NCBI GenBank assembly: GCA_029931535.1
Contig: JAQPZY010001549.1
Span: forward strand, 2,999,001 to 3,063,000
Origin: Margaritifera margaritifera
Taxonomy: Eukaryota; Mollusca; Bivalvia; Unionida; Margaritiferidae
Direction of reading: 5' to 3'
Length of the DNA: 64,000 nt
In this document: positions 19,203-27,730 of the stretch, piece after piece
How positions within the stretch are numbered: the stretch's first letter is position 1
Layout: each line of letters starts with the position of its first letter
Program-made: the position numbers and the translations under genes
The notes under the pieces: generated by a model
What the model was told of the DNA's origin: nothing
Database searches by the model: none
What the model saw: the letters and a program-made list of their open reading frames with translations, nothing else

Positions 19203-19646
19203 ATGTATCCAGTGTACCGAGGAGTGGCTCGACAACGAGGACATGGTTTAGCAGATATGTTAAGATCAGCTTTTCGGACGGTAGCTCCTATTTTGAAACC
19301 GATGGTGAGTCGAGGATTTCATGCCTTAAAAGATGCCGCTTTGACACAAGGAAAAGAATTTTTGCAAAACGTCCTTATCGACAAACAAAATCCTAAAGAA
19401 GCCTTTATGAGAGCAGGCAAAAATGTGTTGATGAACACTGGTAAAGATCTTTTAGGTCTCCGAGAAAATCCTATAAATACGCTTCACGCTTCAGGCTCTG
19501 GCATTACTTCGTAGCAAGGACAAGGCAGAAAGAGACGACGACAACATCGAAATCCTTTCAAAGTTCATAAAAGAACACACGGCAGTTCCAAAAAGAATAA
19601 GAAAAGAAAAAGAACCATCAGAGAATTAGACGTGTTTGATTATTAA
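19203..19646 (+). pseudogene. Small basic virion-type protein, nonsense-interrupted
   Basis: Starts MYPVYRGVARQRGHGLADML, with an amphipathic helical region (FRTVAPILKPMVSRGFHALKD) and a GSG hinge. A TAG at 19512-19514 interrupts the frame, which then continues for 43 codons (GRKRRR, KKNKKRKR) and ends LDVFDY at 19646. The full layout (VY.G..RQRGHG start, helix, basic C-terminus ending D.F) matches a small conserved Polinton protein always found next to the major capsid gene and recalling adenovirus membrane-lytic or cementing minor proteins. That analogy is an inference. Confidence 0.7.
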
Positions 19647-19656
19647 ACCATTGAAA

Positions 19657-21023
19657 ATGATGCACCGAGATTCTTGCGAATGTACCAAGTCAGAACTGGA
19701 TATGTTTACCATGCCTCCCACCATGATGACGATGCAAGAATCCCAATGGGTGGAATTTCATCCTGTATCGTCTTTGTCGGATTCAGCTCCTATCGAATTT
19801 GAAATCAAAGGACAAACCGAAGATTACATCGATCTGAATGACAGCTACTTGTACCTGAAACTCAAAGTGATCAAAACGGCGGACAGCAGCCTTCCTGATG
19901 GCGATTCCAGAGTAGCTCCCGTCAATAATTTCATGAATTCCTTGTTCAGTTGGAATAGATTTGTACTTGAATAACAAACTGGTCAGCAGCAGTTTGGATA
20001 CTTACCCTTACCGTGCTTACTTGGAAAATCTCTTGACGTATGGAAAAGAAGCCAAGAACACTCATCTGGATGCTTCAGTGGTCTGGAAACCGGACACTCC
20101 GACATTGTTCGACAACACACAGGTGTCAGAACCGGCGAGGATTGAGGGTATTGATTTTGATCATGCAAGAATAACTCCAGCAGAGCCGCACAATGTGGGA
20201 TTTAACGACCGTCGAAAGAAAATCAGAGGGCACAGTTTAGAACTGATGGATCGTTTGCATTTGGACATGTGGTTGCAAGACAAGTATTTGTTGAACGGAG
20301 TAGATGTACGCCTGAGACTGAATCGCTGTAGTACCGCTTTCCATTTGATGGCTTTTGCTAACGAGTGGAAAACTGTCATCCAAGAAGCCAAACTTTACGT
20401 GCGACGTGTAGAAGTCTTACCAAAAGTAGCCAACGACATCAGTCAAACCTTGAGCAGAACCACTGCTAAGTATCCTCTTAGACGTGTGGAAGTGAAAACC
20501 TTTACTGTGGCCGCTGTACTCCGATCCATAGTCGAAGATCACGTCTTCCAAGGACAGCTCCCCAAACGCTTGCTGATTGGTATGGTCAGAAATTCAGCCT
20601 TCAACGGAGTTCACGATCAGAATCCGTTCCTGTTTCAGCACTTTAACGTCTCCAAGATAGAAGTCAGTCGAGATGGCAAGACCTTGTGTACCAGACCTTT
20701 TTGAACCTGACTTTGGCGCCAACGTAAAAAATTACCTACGATCTTACTTGACCCTGTATGAAGCCACAGGACAGTTAGGCACCAACACCAGCCACGGCAT
20801 TTCGTACGACGATTATGCAGGAGGGTATGCCTTGTGGGGATTTGATTTCACTCCGGACCAAGGCAGCGATGAAGGACATTTCCACCCTATAAAATCAGGC
20901 CCCCTTCGAGTGGAACTTCAGTTTACAGCTCCTCTAGCCGAGACAGTGAACGTCGTCTTGTTTGCAGAATTTGATAATACTCTAGAGATCAACAGTTTGA
21001 GAGAAGTAATTCTAGACTATTAG
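19657..21023 (+). pseudogene. py: Major capsid protein (double jelly-roll), two frameshifts
   Basis: Three overlapping frames join into one major capsid protein of the Polinton/adenovirus double jelly-roll type. The N-terminal part (VEFHPVSSLSDSAPIEFEIKG, YIDLNDSYLYLKL) shifts frame near 19955, after VNNFMNSLFS. The central part (LYLNNKLVSSS, GFNDRRKKI, LHLDMWLQDKYLLNGVDVRLRL) runs to 20690. A T-run at ~20697 shifts to the C-terminal part (FEPDFGANVKNYLRSY, GYALWGFDF, SGPLRVELQF, EFDNTLEIN). All expected blocks are present and in order, so only small indels separate the frames. Start chosen at ATG 19657. Confidence 0.92.
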
Positions 21024-21039
21024 CAGAAAAGAAAACAAG

Positions 21040-21570
21040 ATGCAGCACGAAGAAGAACTTATGGAGATAGATGAGGGGTTTTGTGAAGTGATTCAACAGT
21101 CACAAACTACCACAAAGGATTATGATGATGATGACGAAGTCATTCGTTCAGAACCTAAAAAAGAAGAAAACAATTCAGTTCCTGTGTTTACTGGATTTAT
21201 GGCTTGTCGATGGCCAGAACAGGAAAAACAGTTAGTGTCTTGTTATGCTCAGGAATTGACTGAAAGAATTAACAGTCTGATTAAAGAACAATGTTATGGA
21301 TGTCAAAACGATCATCCCAGTCAGATACAACACGACCAATGTATGATGTTGACAGGTGAAGAAAAATTGGATAACTATTTGGAAACGGCCTGGTCACAAA
21401 TCTCAGATGAACACGTGTTGAAACAGTGGTATAAAGTCTTGCAGAATTCTTCTTTTCCTACACTTACTCTTCTGGAGATCAGACGTATCGAAGGACTCAT
21501 TGAACAGAGTGCAGAGCCTATCCGACGTGAATATTCATGGAGTTACAAAGACAGATCAATTCAAGCATAA
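21040..21570 (+). CDS. Conserved Polinton CYGC..H zinc-binding protein
   Basis: A 176-residue protein. An acidic, disordered N-terminus (DYDDDDEV) precedes a compact domain with C85, C88, H92, H98 and C101 (CYGCQNDHPSQIQHDQC), a probable zinc site. A helical C-terminal part (LDNYLETAWSQ, LLEIRRIEGLIEQ) follows. The CxGC..DHPSQ..H..C signature recurs in Polintons, but I know no function for it. It sits between the capsid and protease genes, and the frame is intact. Confidence 0.8.
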   Translation: MQHEEELMEIDEGFCEVIQQSQTTTKDYDDDDEVIRSEPKKEENNSVPVFTGFMACRWPEQEKQLVSCYAQELTERINSLIKEQCYGCQNDHPSQIQHDQCMMLTGEEKLDNYLETAWSQISDEHVLKQWYKVLQNSSFPTLTLLEIRRIEGLIEQSAEPIRREYSWSYKDRSIQA

Positions 21571-21638
21571 AGTCAGGTGTGAATTGGTGATCTATTTTTT
21601 CCATTGAAGACAAAAAAAAAAGAAGAAGAAAGAAAAAA

Positions 21639-22181
21639 ATGGATACTAGAGAACTTTATTACCTATTGACTCGTAGTTCCTATACTTCTTCTTGGAATCC
21701 TGTGGTATGTGCTAAAGATGAACTACCTCATCGTAAACCGAAAAACGTTCATGCCTATATCATCAATACCGACGACAGTCATATACCAGGAACCCATTGG
21801 GTTGCCGTGAACTTTCCCAACGCTCACTGTGTGGAATATTTTGATTCTTATGGATTACCTCCTTTGGAAGACGACATCATCGACTTTATGAGAAGAAATG
21901 CCGTCTCGACTCAATTCAATAATGTTCGATTACAAGGATCGGATTCCATGGTGCGTGGACAATATTGTGTACATTTTCTTTATCACCGCAGTCTTGGATA
22001 TTCCTTAGAACATTTACTGACTTGGTTTAATAGTGACTATGCTAGAAATGATGCTAAAGTACAACAATGGTTTTGTGAACATTATGGTTATCTCTTGTCT
22101 TTAGCTCACAAGCGTCATGTCAATCAGAATGATGTCGATGTAGAAAGGTGGAGGTTTAGTTTACCACCCCAACGTTGTTAA
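21639..22181 (+). CDS. pro: Adenovirus-type cysteine protease, catalytic Cys replaced
   Basis: A 180-residue open frame with the adenain-like (C5-type) layout. The catalytic His is H53 (GTHWVAVNF), the acidic partner lies in VEYFDSYG (E66/D69), and the oxyanion Gln is Q99 (LQGSDS). The active-site motif should read CGQYC. Here residue 106 is Arg (codon CGT at 21954-21956), giving RGQYC, so the nucleophile is missing; the Cys at 110 is the second, non-catalytic one. The frame is otherwise complete, but the protein should be unable to cleave virion precursors. Confidence 0.88.
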   Translation: MDTRELYYLLTRSSYTSSWNPVVCAKDELPHRKPKNVHAYIINTDDSHIPGTHWVAVNFPNAHCVEYFDSYGLPPLEDDIIDFMRRNAVSTQFNNVRLQGSDSMVRGQYCVHFLYHRSLGYSLEHLLTWFNSDYARNDAKVQQWFCEHYGYLLSLAHKRHVNQNDVDVERWRFSLPPQRC

Positions 22182-22422
22182 CCTTGTAAATATGTTCCTG
22201 TTTTAAAAAAATTTCTTGTTGAATTGTTAGTATTTTTATGTTAGAATGATTATTGTTGATTAATAAAAATGGTTATTGTTGAAAAAAATGGTGTTGTGTG
22301 GTTTTTTTATTGAATTTTTAAAAAAAATAATTATGTTCTCTCTCTTTCTATCGATCTAAAAAAACTATCCTCTTTTTCCTCTATCTGTGATCTCACTGTC
22401 GATCTGAAAAAAAACCCTACCA
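22182..22422. other. AT-rich spacer with probable poly(A) signal
   Basis: Contains GATTAATAAAAATGG near 22257, a plausible poly(A) signal for the protease gene, and T/A-rich runs. No gene is seen. Confidence 0.45.
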
Positions 22423-22470
22423 TGTTTTCCATCGCGTCCGCGCGTTAAGCATATAAAGCGGTGCGTTGGC
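22423..22470 (+). promoter_or_regulatory. End-gene promoter cassette 1
   Basis: TGTTTTCCATCGCGTCCGC, then exactly 29 nt from its first base to TATAAAG (22452-22458), followed by CGGTGC. An almost identical cassette with the same 29-nt spacing precedes the 23516 gene. No other gene in the element has this upstream box. Confidence 0.75.
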
Positions 22471-22526
22471 CAGTGTAGTCATTCTCGTTGACTCGTCAAG
22501 ATCTCAATAGTTCCAAGAAGAAGAAG

Positions 22527-22943
22527 ATGGCAGCCACCAAGATTACAAAGCTGAATGAAGCTATGGTTAACATTCAGAGGGTGAAGAATCATTTGATGGA
22601 GACCAACCCAGAGAGAAAGACGATGACGTTCATTCAAATGGCACATGATCTAGTAGAAGAGGTCATGAGAGAAGAAATACTTCGGGAAAGAACAGAATGG
22701 GAGGCGACACAACGACTACAGCAGCAGCAGCAGCAAAGACAACAACAGCAGCAACAGCAACAACAACTTATGCAGTCCAACAAACTACCTGACGGCGAAG
22801 TAACTTGCAAGATTGACTGTGAAGAATTTGCTTTCTCTTTCACCCGAAAGAGACCTGCCTGTCTTAAAGCTGTGAGACCCATCGCTAAACGTGGCCGCCC
22901 TGCTGGAGCTACTGCCACGGCTACATCAACCCTAAGAAGTTAA
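22527..22943 (+). CDS. Poly-Gln, AT-hook-bearing small protein
   Basis: A 138-residue protein from ATG 22527 (aagATGG), 75 nt after the TATA box. A helical N-terminus (1-60; NIQRVKNHLMETNPERKTM) is followed by a poly-Gln tract (~64-80), a short Cys/acidic segment, and a basic C-terminus with KRGRPAG at 121-127, which matches the AT-hook core (RGRP) that binds AT-rich minor grooves. Likely a DNA- or chromatin-binding protein (inference). It shares its promoter cassette with the 23516 gene and ends in a histone-type stem-loop 29 nt after the stop. No family is recognised. The ATG is preferred over an upstream non-ATG frame because it follows the TATA box. Confidence 0.72.
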   Translation: MAATKITKLNEAMVNIQRVKNHLMETNPERKTMTFIQMAHDLVEEVMREEILRERTEWEATQRLQQQQQQRQQQQQQQQQLMQSNKLPDGEVTCKIDCEEFAFSFTRKRPACLKAVRPIAKRGRPAGATATATSTLRS

Positions 22944-22972
22944 AACAACAACATAACTTCTTAAAACCCAAC

Positions 22973-23010
22973 GGTCCTTTTAAGGGACACCCCAGTCTCT
23001 AGAAAAAGAT
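22973..23010 (+). terminator. Histone-type stem-loop and purine element after the AT-hook gene
   Basis: CCCAAC, then GGTCCTTTTAAGGGAC (stem with one G-A mismatch and one wobble, loop TTTA), then ACACCCC, then CTAGAAAAAGA 13-15 nt downstream. The order and spacing match a metazoan histone stem-loop plus downstream purine element. Confidence 0.72.
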
Positions 23011-23434
23011 TACTACTCTCAAATTGCCATATATAATGTGTTTTATATGTTTGTATGTTTTTGTGATAGTTGACCAAACAAAAAAAACCTTTTCCCTTTG
23101 TGTATTTGTGGAGTGTGTAAAATATATAAAAAAAAATTTAAAAAAAGGGTTGTGTGGTGTGTGAAAGTTTGATATAAAAAAATATAAAAAATAAATTGTA
23201 TGTGTGTTGAGTGTGCTTGGTTTATAAAAAAAAAAATTTAAACAAATTTTGGTTGGTATGGTGTGTGTTGTATATAAAAAAAATTTAAATCAAAAAGTAG
23301 TTTTGTTTAGGTCCGCGCTTTTTTAGAGTCAGGGGTGAGAGAGTACAAACAAAATCCGCGAAGCTTAAAATACGTCAGACGCTAGGCGGGGTAGTTGGTT
23401 TTTTAATTTTTTTTTGGTTTTTAGGTGTAAGGGA
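23011..23434. other. AT-rich repeated region between the two end genes
   Basis: No open frame of note. Four loose units of the form 'TGTGTxxG...TATAAAAAAAAATTTAAA' occur near 23106, 23160, 23212 and 23262, followed by a GC-rich stretch with 'gtccgcgc', 'tccgcgaagc' and 'gctaggcgggg'. It could be an enhancer, an origin-like region or a binding ground for the AT-hook protein, but nothing proves any of these. Confidence 0.4.
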
Positions 23435-23475
23435 TGTTTTCCTTCACGTCCGCACTTCTCACATATAAAGCAGTG
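23435..23475 (+). promoter_or_regulatory. End-gene promoter cassette 2
   Basis: TGTTTTCCTTCACGTCCGC and, 29 nt from its first base, TATAAAG (23464-23470) followed by CAGTGC. It matches cassette 1 at 22423 in sequence and spacing. The ATG follows 52 nt after TATA. Confidence 0.75.
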
Positions 23476-23515
23476 CCTTCCACAGTTGCGCTATTCACAC
23501 TTTCACTCTACAAGA

Positions 23516-24106
23516 ATGAACTCTGTTGAAATGTTACAAGAAGCTTGGGATAGAATGGTGGATGTGGAGTCTTTGATGGAAAGGTTGGAGTATTGGTGGA
23601 GATATCCTACCACCAAACCATTTGTCACCAGCCAACTAGCGGCTCTCAAATCAGCCAGAAGGTTGGTGAATGATGTTTTGGTCGAGGAAAGACAAAAATC
23701 TTCCTCAACCCCTTGCCGTGTGGGGTTCATCAAGAAGAGTCTGGATTTACTGCATGAGGTGGAGTACTTCCTTCACCTTGTTCAACAAGATGAATGGTTG
23801 TATCCACCCGCCAGTAACGCCAGGCGCGAAGAGGTGAACCTTCACATGGTGAAGGCATTGTTAAAGAAAGTTTTAGAGAAGGAAGTAGCCCACATTAAAA
23901 TCTTGTGGGCTCTTGAACGATCCAAGAAAGAACAGGCCAGAAAAGAAAAGGAATTCGAACGCCTGAATTTAAATTGGATGAAAATCCAAGATAAATTCCG
24001 GCGGATGAAACATCCTGACTGGCTACCTGATTCACCAACACTTCCAACCAAGAAAAAAAGATCCACTCCCTTCCTAAGCTTCTTCACCCAATGTTGGAGG
24101 AAATAA
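23516..24106 (+). CDS. Helical end-gene protein of unknown function
   Basis: A 196-residue protein from ATG 23516, chosen because upstream codons lie within the promoter. It is almost entirely helical and charged, with Trp-rich segments (MERLEYWWRYP, VQQDEWLYPP), a long Lys/Glu-rich helix (LERSKKEQARKEKEFERLNLNW) and a basic KKKRS patch near the C-terminus. No family or catalytic motif is recognised. The last gene before the right TIR, it ends in the best histone-type 3' end of the window, 18 nt after its stop. It shares its promoter with the AT-hook gene, so the two are probably expressed together. Confidence 0.72.
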   Translation: MNSVEMLQEAWDRMVDVESLMERLEYWWRYPTTKPFVTSQLAALKSARRLVNDVLVEERQKSSSTPCRVGFIKKSLDLLHEVEYFLHLVQQDEWLYPPASNARREEVNLHMVKALLKKVLEKEVAHIKILWALERSKKEQARKEKEFERLNLNWMKIQDKFRRMKHPDWLPDSPTLPTKKKRSTPFLSFFTQCWRK

Positions 24107-24118
24107 TAATCTTCCTCC

Positions 24119-24416
24119 TCCAACGGTCCTTTTGAGGACCACCCCTTTTTCAAGAAAGATTAATTCTATTCCCACACCCCCGTATGTACTGACCCCCGCT
24201 ATGATCCATTCCCGTAGAGTACCCAGAGAGACCCCAATGTTAAATTCCCATAGAGTACCCAGAGAGGCCCCACAATGTTAATTTCCCGTAGAGTACCCAG
24301 AGAGGCCCCACAATGTTAATTTCCGGTAGAGTACCCAGAGTGCCCCCGCAACGTTAAATCCCATAGAGTACCCAGAGAGGCCCCCAGTACCCAGTTACCC
24401 CCCCCCCTCAACTACT
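24119..24416. repeat. Right terminal inverted repeat of Polinton
   Basis: Reverse complement of 4910-5204. It begins inside the 3' UTR of the 23516 gene, so the gene's histone-type terminator is part of the TIR. It contains ~38-bp direct units around 'gtagagtacccagagaggcc' and ends CCTCAACTACT. Confidence 0.95.
24125..24159 (+). terminator. Canonical histone-type 3' end after the 23516 gene
   Basis: CCAAC, GGTCCT-TTTG-AGGACC (perfect 6-bp stem, 4-nt loop, 24125-24140), ACCCC, then CAAGAAAGA at 24151-24159, 10 nt after the stem. In animal histone genes the stem-loop binds SLBP and the purine element pairs with U7 snRNA. CAAGAAAGA is the sea-urchin form of that element. Confidence 0.85.
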
Positions 24417-24422
24417 CAAGTA
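24417..24422. repeat. Right target-site duplication CAAGTA
   Basis: Exact copy of 4904-4909, directly after the right TIR end. Confidence 0.93.
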
Positions 24423-24639
24423 TAAATACAGTAAGTGTAAGTACTTACATTTGTCTAATAGTTTTCCTATTTCCCTGCTTAACGAGTATAAACTTACAAA
24501 CTGATATAATTGTTTTTCTATGATTATTTCTTAGTGCATCAAACAATTTTCAAAATAGTTCTCTTCACGTGAGCTTAACTACAGAAAGAGAGGTAAATAC
24601 TTCACACAAACATCTTTAAATATTAGACAACAAATGAAG

Positions 24640-25745
24640 TCATATTCTGGTTTCCACAATGTTAAAGTCACAGTATGGACAGATTCTATCTCCATATTTC
24701 AATTTCTAAATACGTCCTGAATTAACCTTAATATAAATGTACCCACACACAGACATTACAGAATATATTCCCCAAAATAGGCTTGTTTAAGCAAAGTAAA
24801 TGATCTTCAACACGTACATCTGGCTTTAATATAATATATACTCTCAGTTTGTCCATGCTATTCACTTCTGTATACCAGTTGTCTGTATCTATATCTTTAC
24901 ATCTAGTCTTTAACATATTCAAAGGTCTGTTTATTCCCCATTCCATGGTTATACCATGCCTCACCAAAACCATAACTCGGTAAAAATTTCTTAACATTTA
25001 ACATTATGAAGGCAAATTGTTGAGCTACTACTTGTACCCTCAAGCCAAGAGAGTTGCATTTTATAACACAGTTTTGGCAATCGATTATCTGACATTTCAA
25101 GTAATTTCAACCAATATTTGGTAGGTCTGAAAATATACACATTTTTAAGAGAGTTACAGGCTAATTCTTAGCAAACAAAGCAGTTAGGACTAGACTTTCC
25201 TAACTGTAAAACATATTTACAAAAATTATCATGCACTCTTTCTACATCATGGGCTTCGCTAAAGCCCCATACTTCAGAGGCATAAGACAAAATGGGAAAA
25301 ATATTTTAGTACCAAAAATCTTTAATAAACTATAGTGTTTATCGACATGTGTTCCAAACTCCCCTTGACCAGAATACAACCCGTAGGTACTTATAATAAG
25401 AGCCAATCTTAAGTTTCTTGTCCCCAAAATACCATTTTTCTTAACCTCTTAATTACCGATCCTTGCGGACAGCCATTACCTCAGTTTTATCAAGATTTAC
25501 CTTCAGTTTCCAATATTCACAGTATTGTATAAGTCTATTAAATAAACTTTGCATTTCAATTGCTGTATCAGCCAGCAATACAAGATCATCTGCATAAAGT
25601 AGAAGAAACAGTTTAAACACATGTTCTATATCAATACCTTAGTTACCCGCAGAAAGTGTACTTCGCAAGTCGTTTAGAAAAAGTGACTAAGTAAGTAGTG
25701 ACAACATTAAAGCCCTGTCTAACACCTATTGGACACTAAAAGCCA
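24640..25745 (-). pseudogene. LINE reverse transcriptase relic, minus strand
   Basis: Reading leftward, LYADDLVLLADTAIEMQS and YWKLKVNLDKTEVM appear between 25600 and 25460, the catalytic YADD region of a non-LTR reverse transcriptase. Further fragments (SLVLTALFAKN, FSDLPNIG) follow, and a C-terminal CPYC zinc-like motif lies near 24680. Stops and frameshifts occur throughout. It is related in style to the relic at 49090-50950. Confidence 0.8.
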
Positions 25746-26784
25746 TCAGTTAATAAACTCGAAGATTTTCCACAAATAGCACAGATGTAGGTTTCAGATC
25801 AAAGACATGCGTCCCTGCTGTCAAAAGTGTGCAATGTTTCATCCACGAAAATACGATATTAGGGACATTTATACTTGCATAACACATACACACAGATAGA
25901 TAGAGAGAGAGATAGACATACATGAAGATAGACAGACAGATAGAATTCAGATAATTCCTAATATTCAAAAATAATTATAGATATTGCTGGCAGCTAAACC
26001 TATATACAAAGATAATTCATTAATGTATCAAGTCTGCTTAGTAAATAAAATAGCAATGTGTTACTTAAAAGAAATGCTATTTGGAGATATGAAATATATT
26101 CATATCATTCTATTATAAATAATACAAAACACATTATGTCAATTGATGAGGCGATATATCATCATGTTTGCAGAGAAAAAAAAAGAAAATATGTTTGATT
26201 TTCATTACATTTACTATAAACGGCATTTCATTTATTTCTTTATTTCTTTCTCTATTTATCTTTTCTTATATCAAACGCATATCTGGAAAGAATCATTCAG
26301 CTCTTTAATAAACAAACTGTGTCTATCACTACTTCACATTTTCTTCATCAGAACTCGGGGAATCAGGGGTAAATAATGAGCTTAAATACCCATTTCTACT
26401 TGCGGACTTGATATGCTGTTGTCTTTTAAACAAAAATAACAAAAATAAATAGAATAATACTGTAGGATTCGAACAAACTCCTGAACAATCCTAACTCGTT
26501 TCATTATCGCATTTTATTGGATGCATAAAAATGTTGTAATTATTTTAGTTAGTTATTGTCACATCTTATTAAATGTGTATTTTATGGGCCTATGGACAAC
26601 AATCGCATTAATTTACCAAATAACCAGTTATCCATCGCAGTCCGTCTTTTAAATGCTTTTTGTTAAATAAGCTTTAGGGGTCAAGGTGTAATGAACCTTT
26701 GCTACATTTTCTTGTCAAAGCAACATTGCGTAACATCTTCCTAGCGCATTCACAAAATTCCGTCATACATTGCATCCATTCAAA
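25746..26784. other. AT-rich intergenic sequence
   Basis: No gene is recognised. A short GATA/GACA-type simple repeat lies near 25895-25940. Confidence 0.5.
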
Positions 26785-27300
26785 AAAAGGTCAATAACTC
26801 ATACAAACACCACGGACGCACACACATGTATCAATATCTTTATCTTTTACATGATGACCATAAAATACACCAAGATTCACAGCAATCCATAACACATGCA
26901 AGACAAGCATCATGACTGGTTACGCTGACGAGATTGTGTTGAACACTACATTGAACTACACGACAAAAAAGGCAATAACTCCAGTAAAACATTGCTGGAG
27001 CAACGTGTTTTCATGATGTGCGCATTTTCAGGTGATGACCATAATATTGATTGAATTTCGTAGCAATCAATCAAAAACAGTGGGACTAGTGGCACTAATG
27101 CGATTGTGACACACACTGGTACAAAACAGAAAGGTCAGTAAAATTGTAACGAAAATTGCGGGAGAAAAGTGATTTATTGATATGTGCATCTTCAAATGAT
27201 GACCGTACTATTTACCACGTTTTATGGCAATCAATCAAAAACTGCGAAACTAGCTGCGCTAACGAGTGCCGGACGGAAGAACGGACTGATGGACACGAGG
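26785..27300. repeat. Three diverged tandem copies of a ~165-180-bp unit
   Basis: Units starting near 26785, 26966 and 27131 share 'ggtcaataact', 'gatgaccata', 'gcaatcaatcaaaaac' and 'gctaacgag' blocks in the same order. This is a satellite-like repeat of the kind common in mollusc genomes (host inference). Confidence 0.6.
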
Positions 27301-27399
27301 CTTACTATATATCCCTGCAGCGGAGGTAAACAAGTAACTGCTTTTTGGAGACATAATTTTACCCAGTAGCATTGAAATGACTGGATGGAAACACATAGA

Positions 27400-27730
27400 C
27401 CATTCTGGGTCGAGTAAGGGGAATAATTCCACCAAATTGCGACAAATTAGCTTTAAACAAGCAAGGGTCACCATCCCACCAAAAGGTGCCAAGTTATTTG
27501 TAAACCCAGTTGGTAAAGGTCATAATTCCACCACATGCGCAAAGTGCTCCAATGTATTTGTAAACCAATCAACAAGGGCCATATTGTCCACTAAAAGGTG
27601 TCCAATTATGTGTATACCCAATCCATAAAGGTCATAATTCCACCAATGCACCAAGTTATTTGTAAATCCAATCAACAAGGGTCATAATTCCACAAAAATC
27701 TGCTAAATTATTTGTAAACCTAGTCGGTAT
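27400..27730. repeat. ~60-70-bp tandem repeat, about five copies
   Basis: Repeated blocks 'aagggtcataattccaccaa', 'tgccaagttatttgtaaac' and 'ccaatcaacaagg' recur about every 65 bp. Confidence 0.75.

Larger units (their letters stand above)
4910..24416 (+). mobile_element. Maverick/Polinton element, 19,507 bp, structurally complete
   Basis: The element starts AGTAGTTGAGG and ends CCTCAACTACT, with ~295-bp TIRs and a perfect CAAGTA duplication on both sides. It carries the defining Polinton set: protein-primed polymerase B, retroviral-like integrase with chromodomain, A32-like packaging ATPase, adenovirus-type cysteine protease, and major and minor capsid proteins. Accessory genes include three BIR proteins and an F-box-like repeat protein. 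Nearly all genes are on the plus strand; a zinc-knuckle gene is the exception. TIRs differ at only a handful of positions, which implies a fairly recent insertion. The many stops and indels in core genes fit decay after insertion, though homopolymer indels could be assembly errors. Confidence 0.97.

Noticed and set aside
22634..22918. Minus-strand poly-Cys frame
   Set aside because: Antisense of the CAG/CAA poly-Gln tract of the AT-hook gene.
27370..27630. Short plus-strand frames in the 27400-27730 tandem repeat
   Set aside because: They follow the repeat period and show no protein motif.
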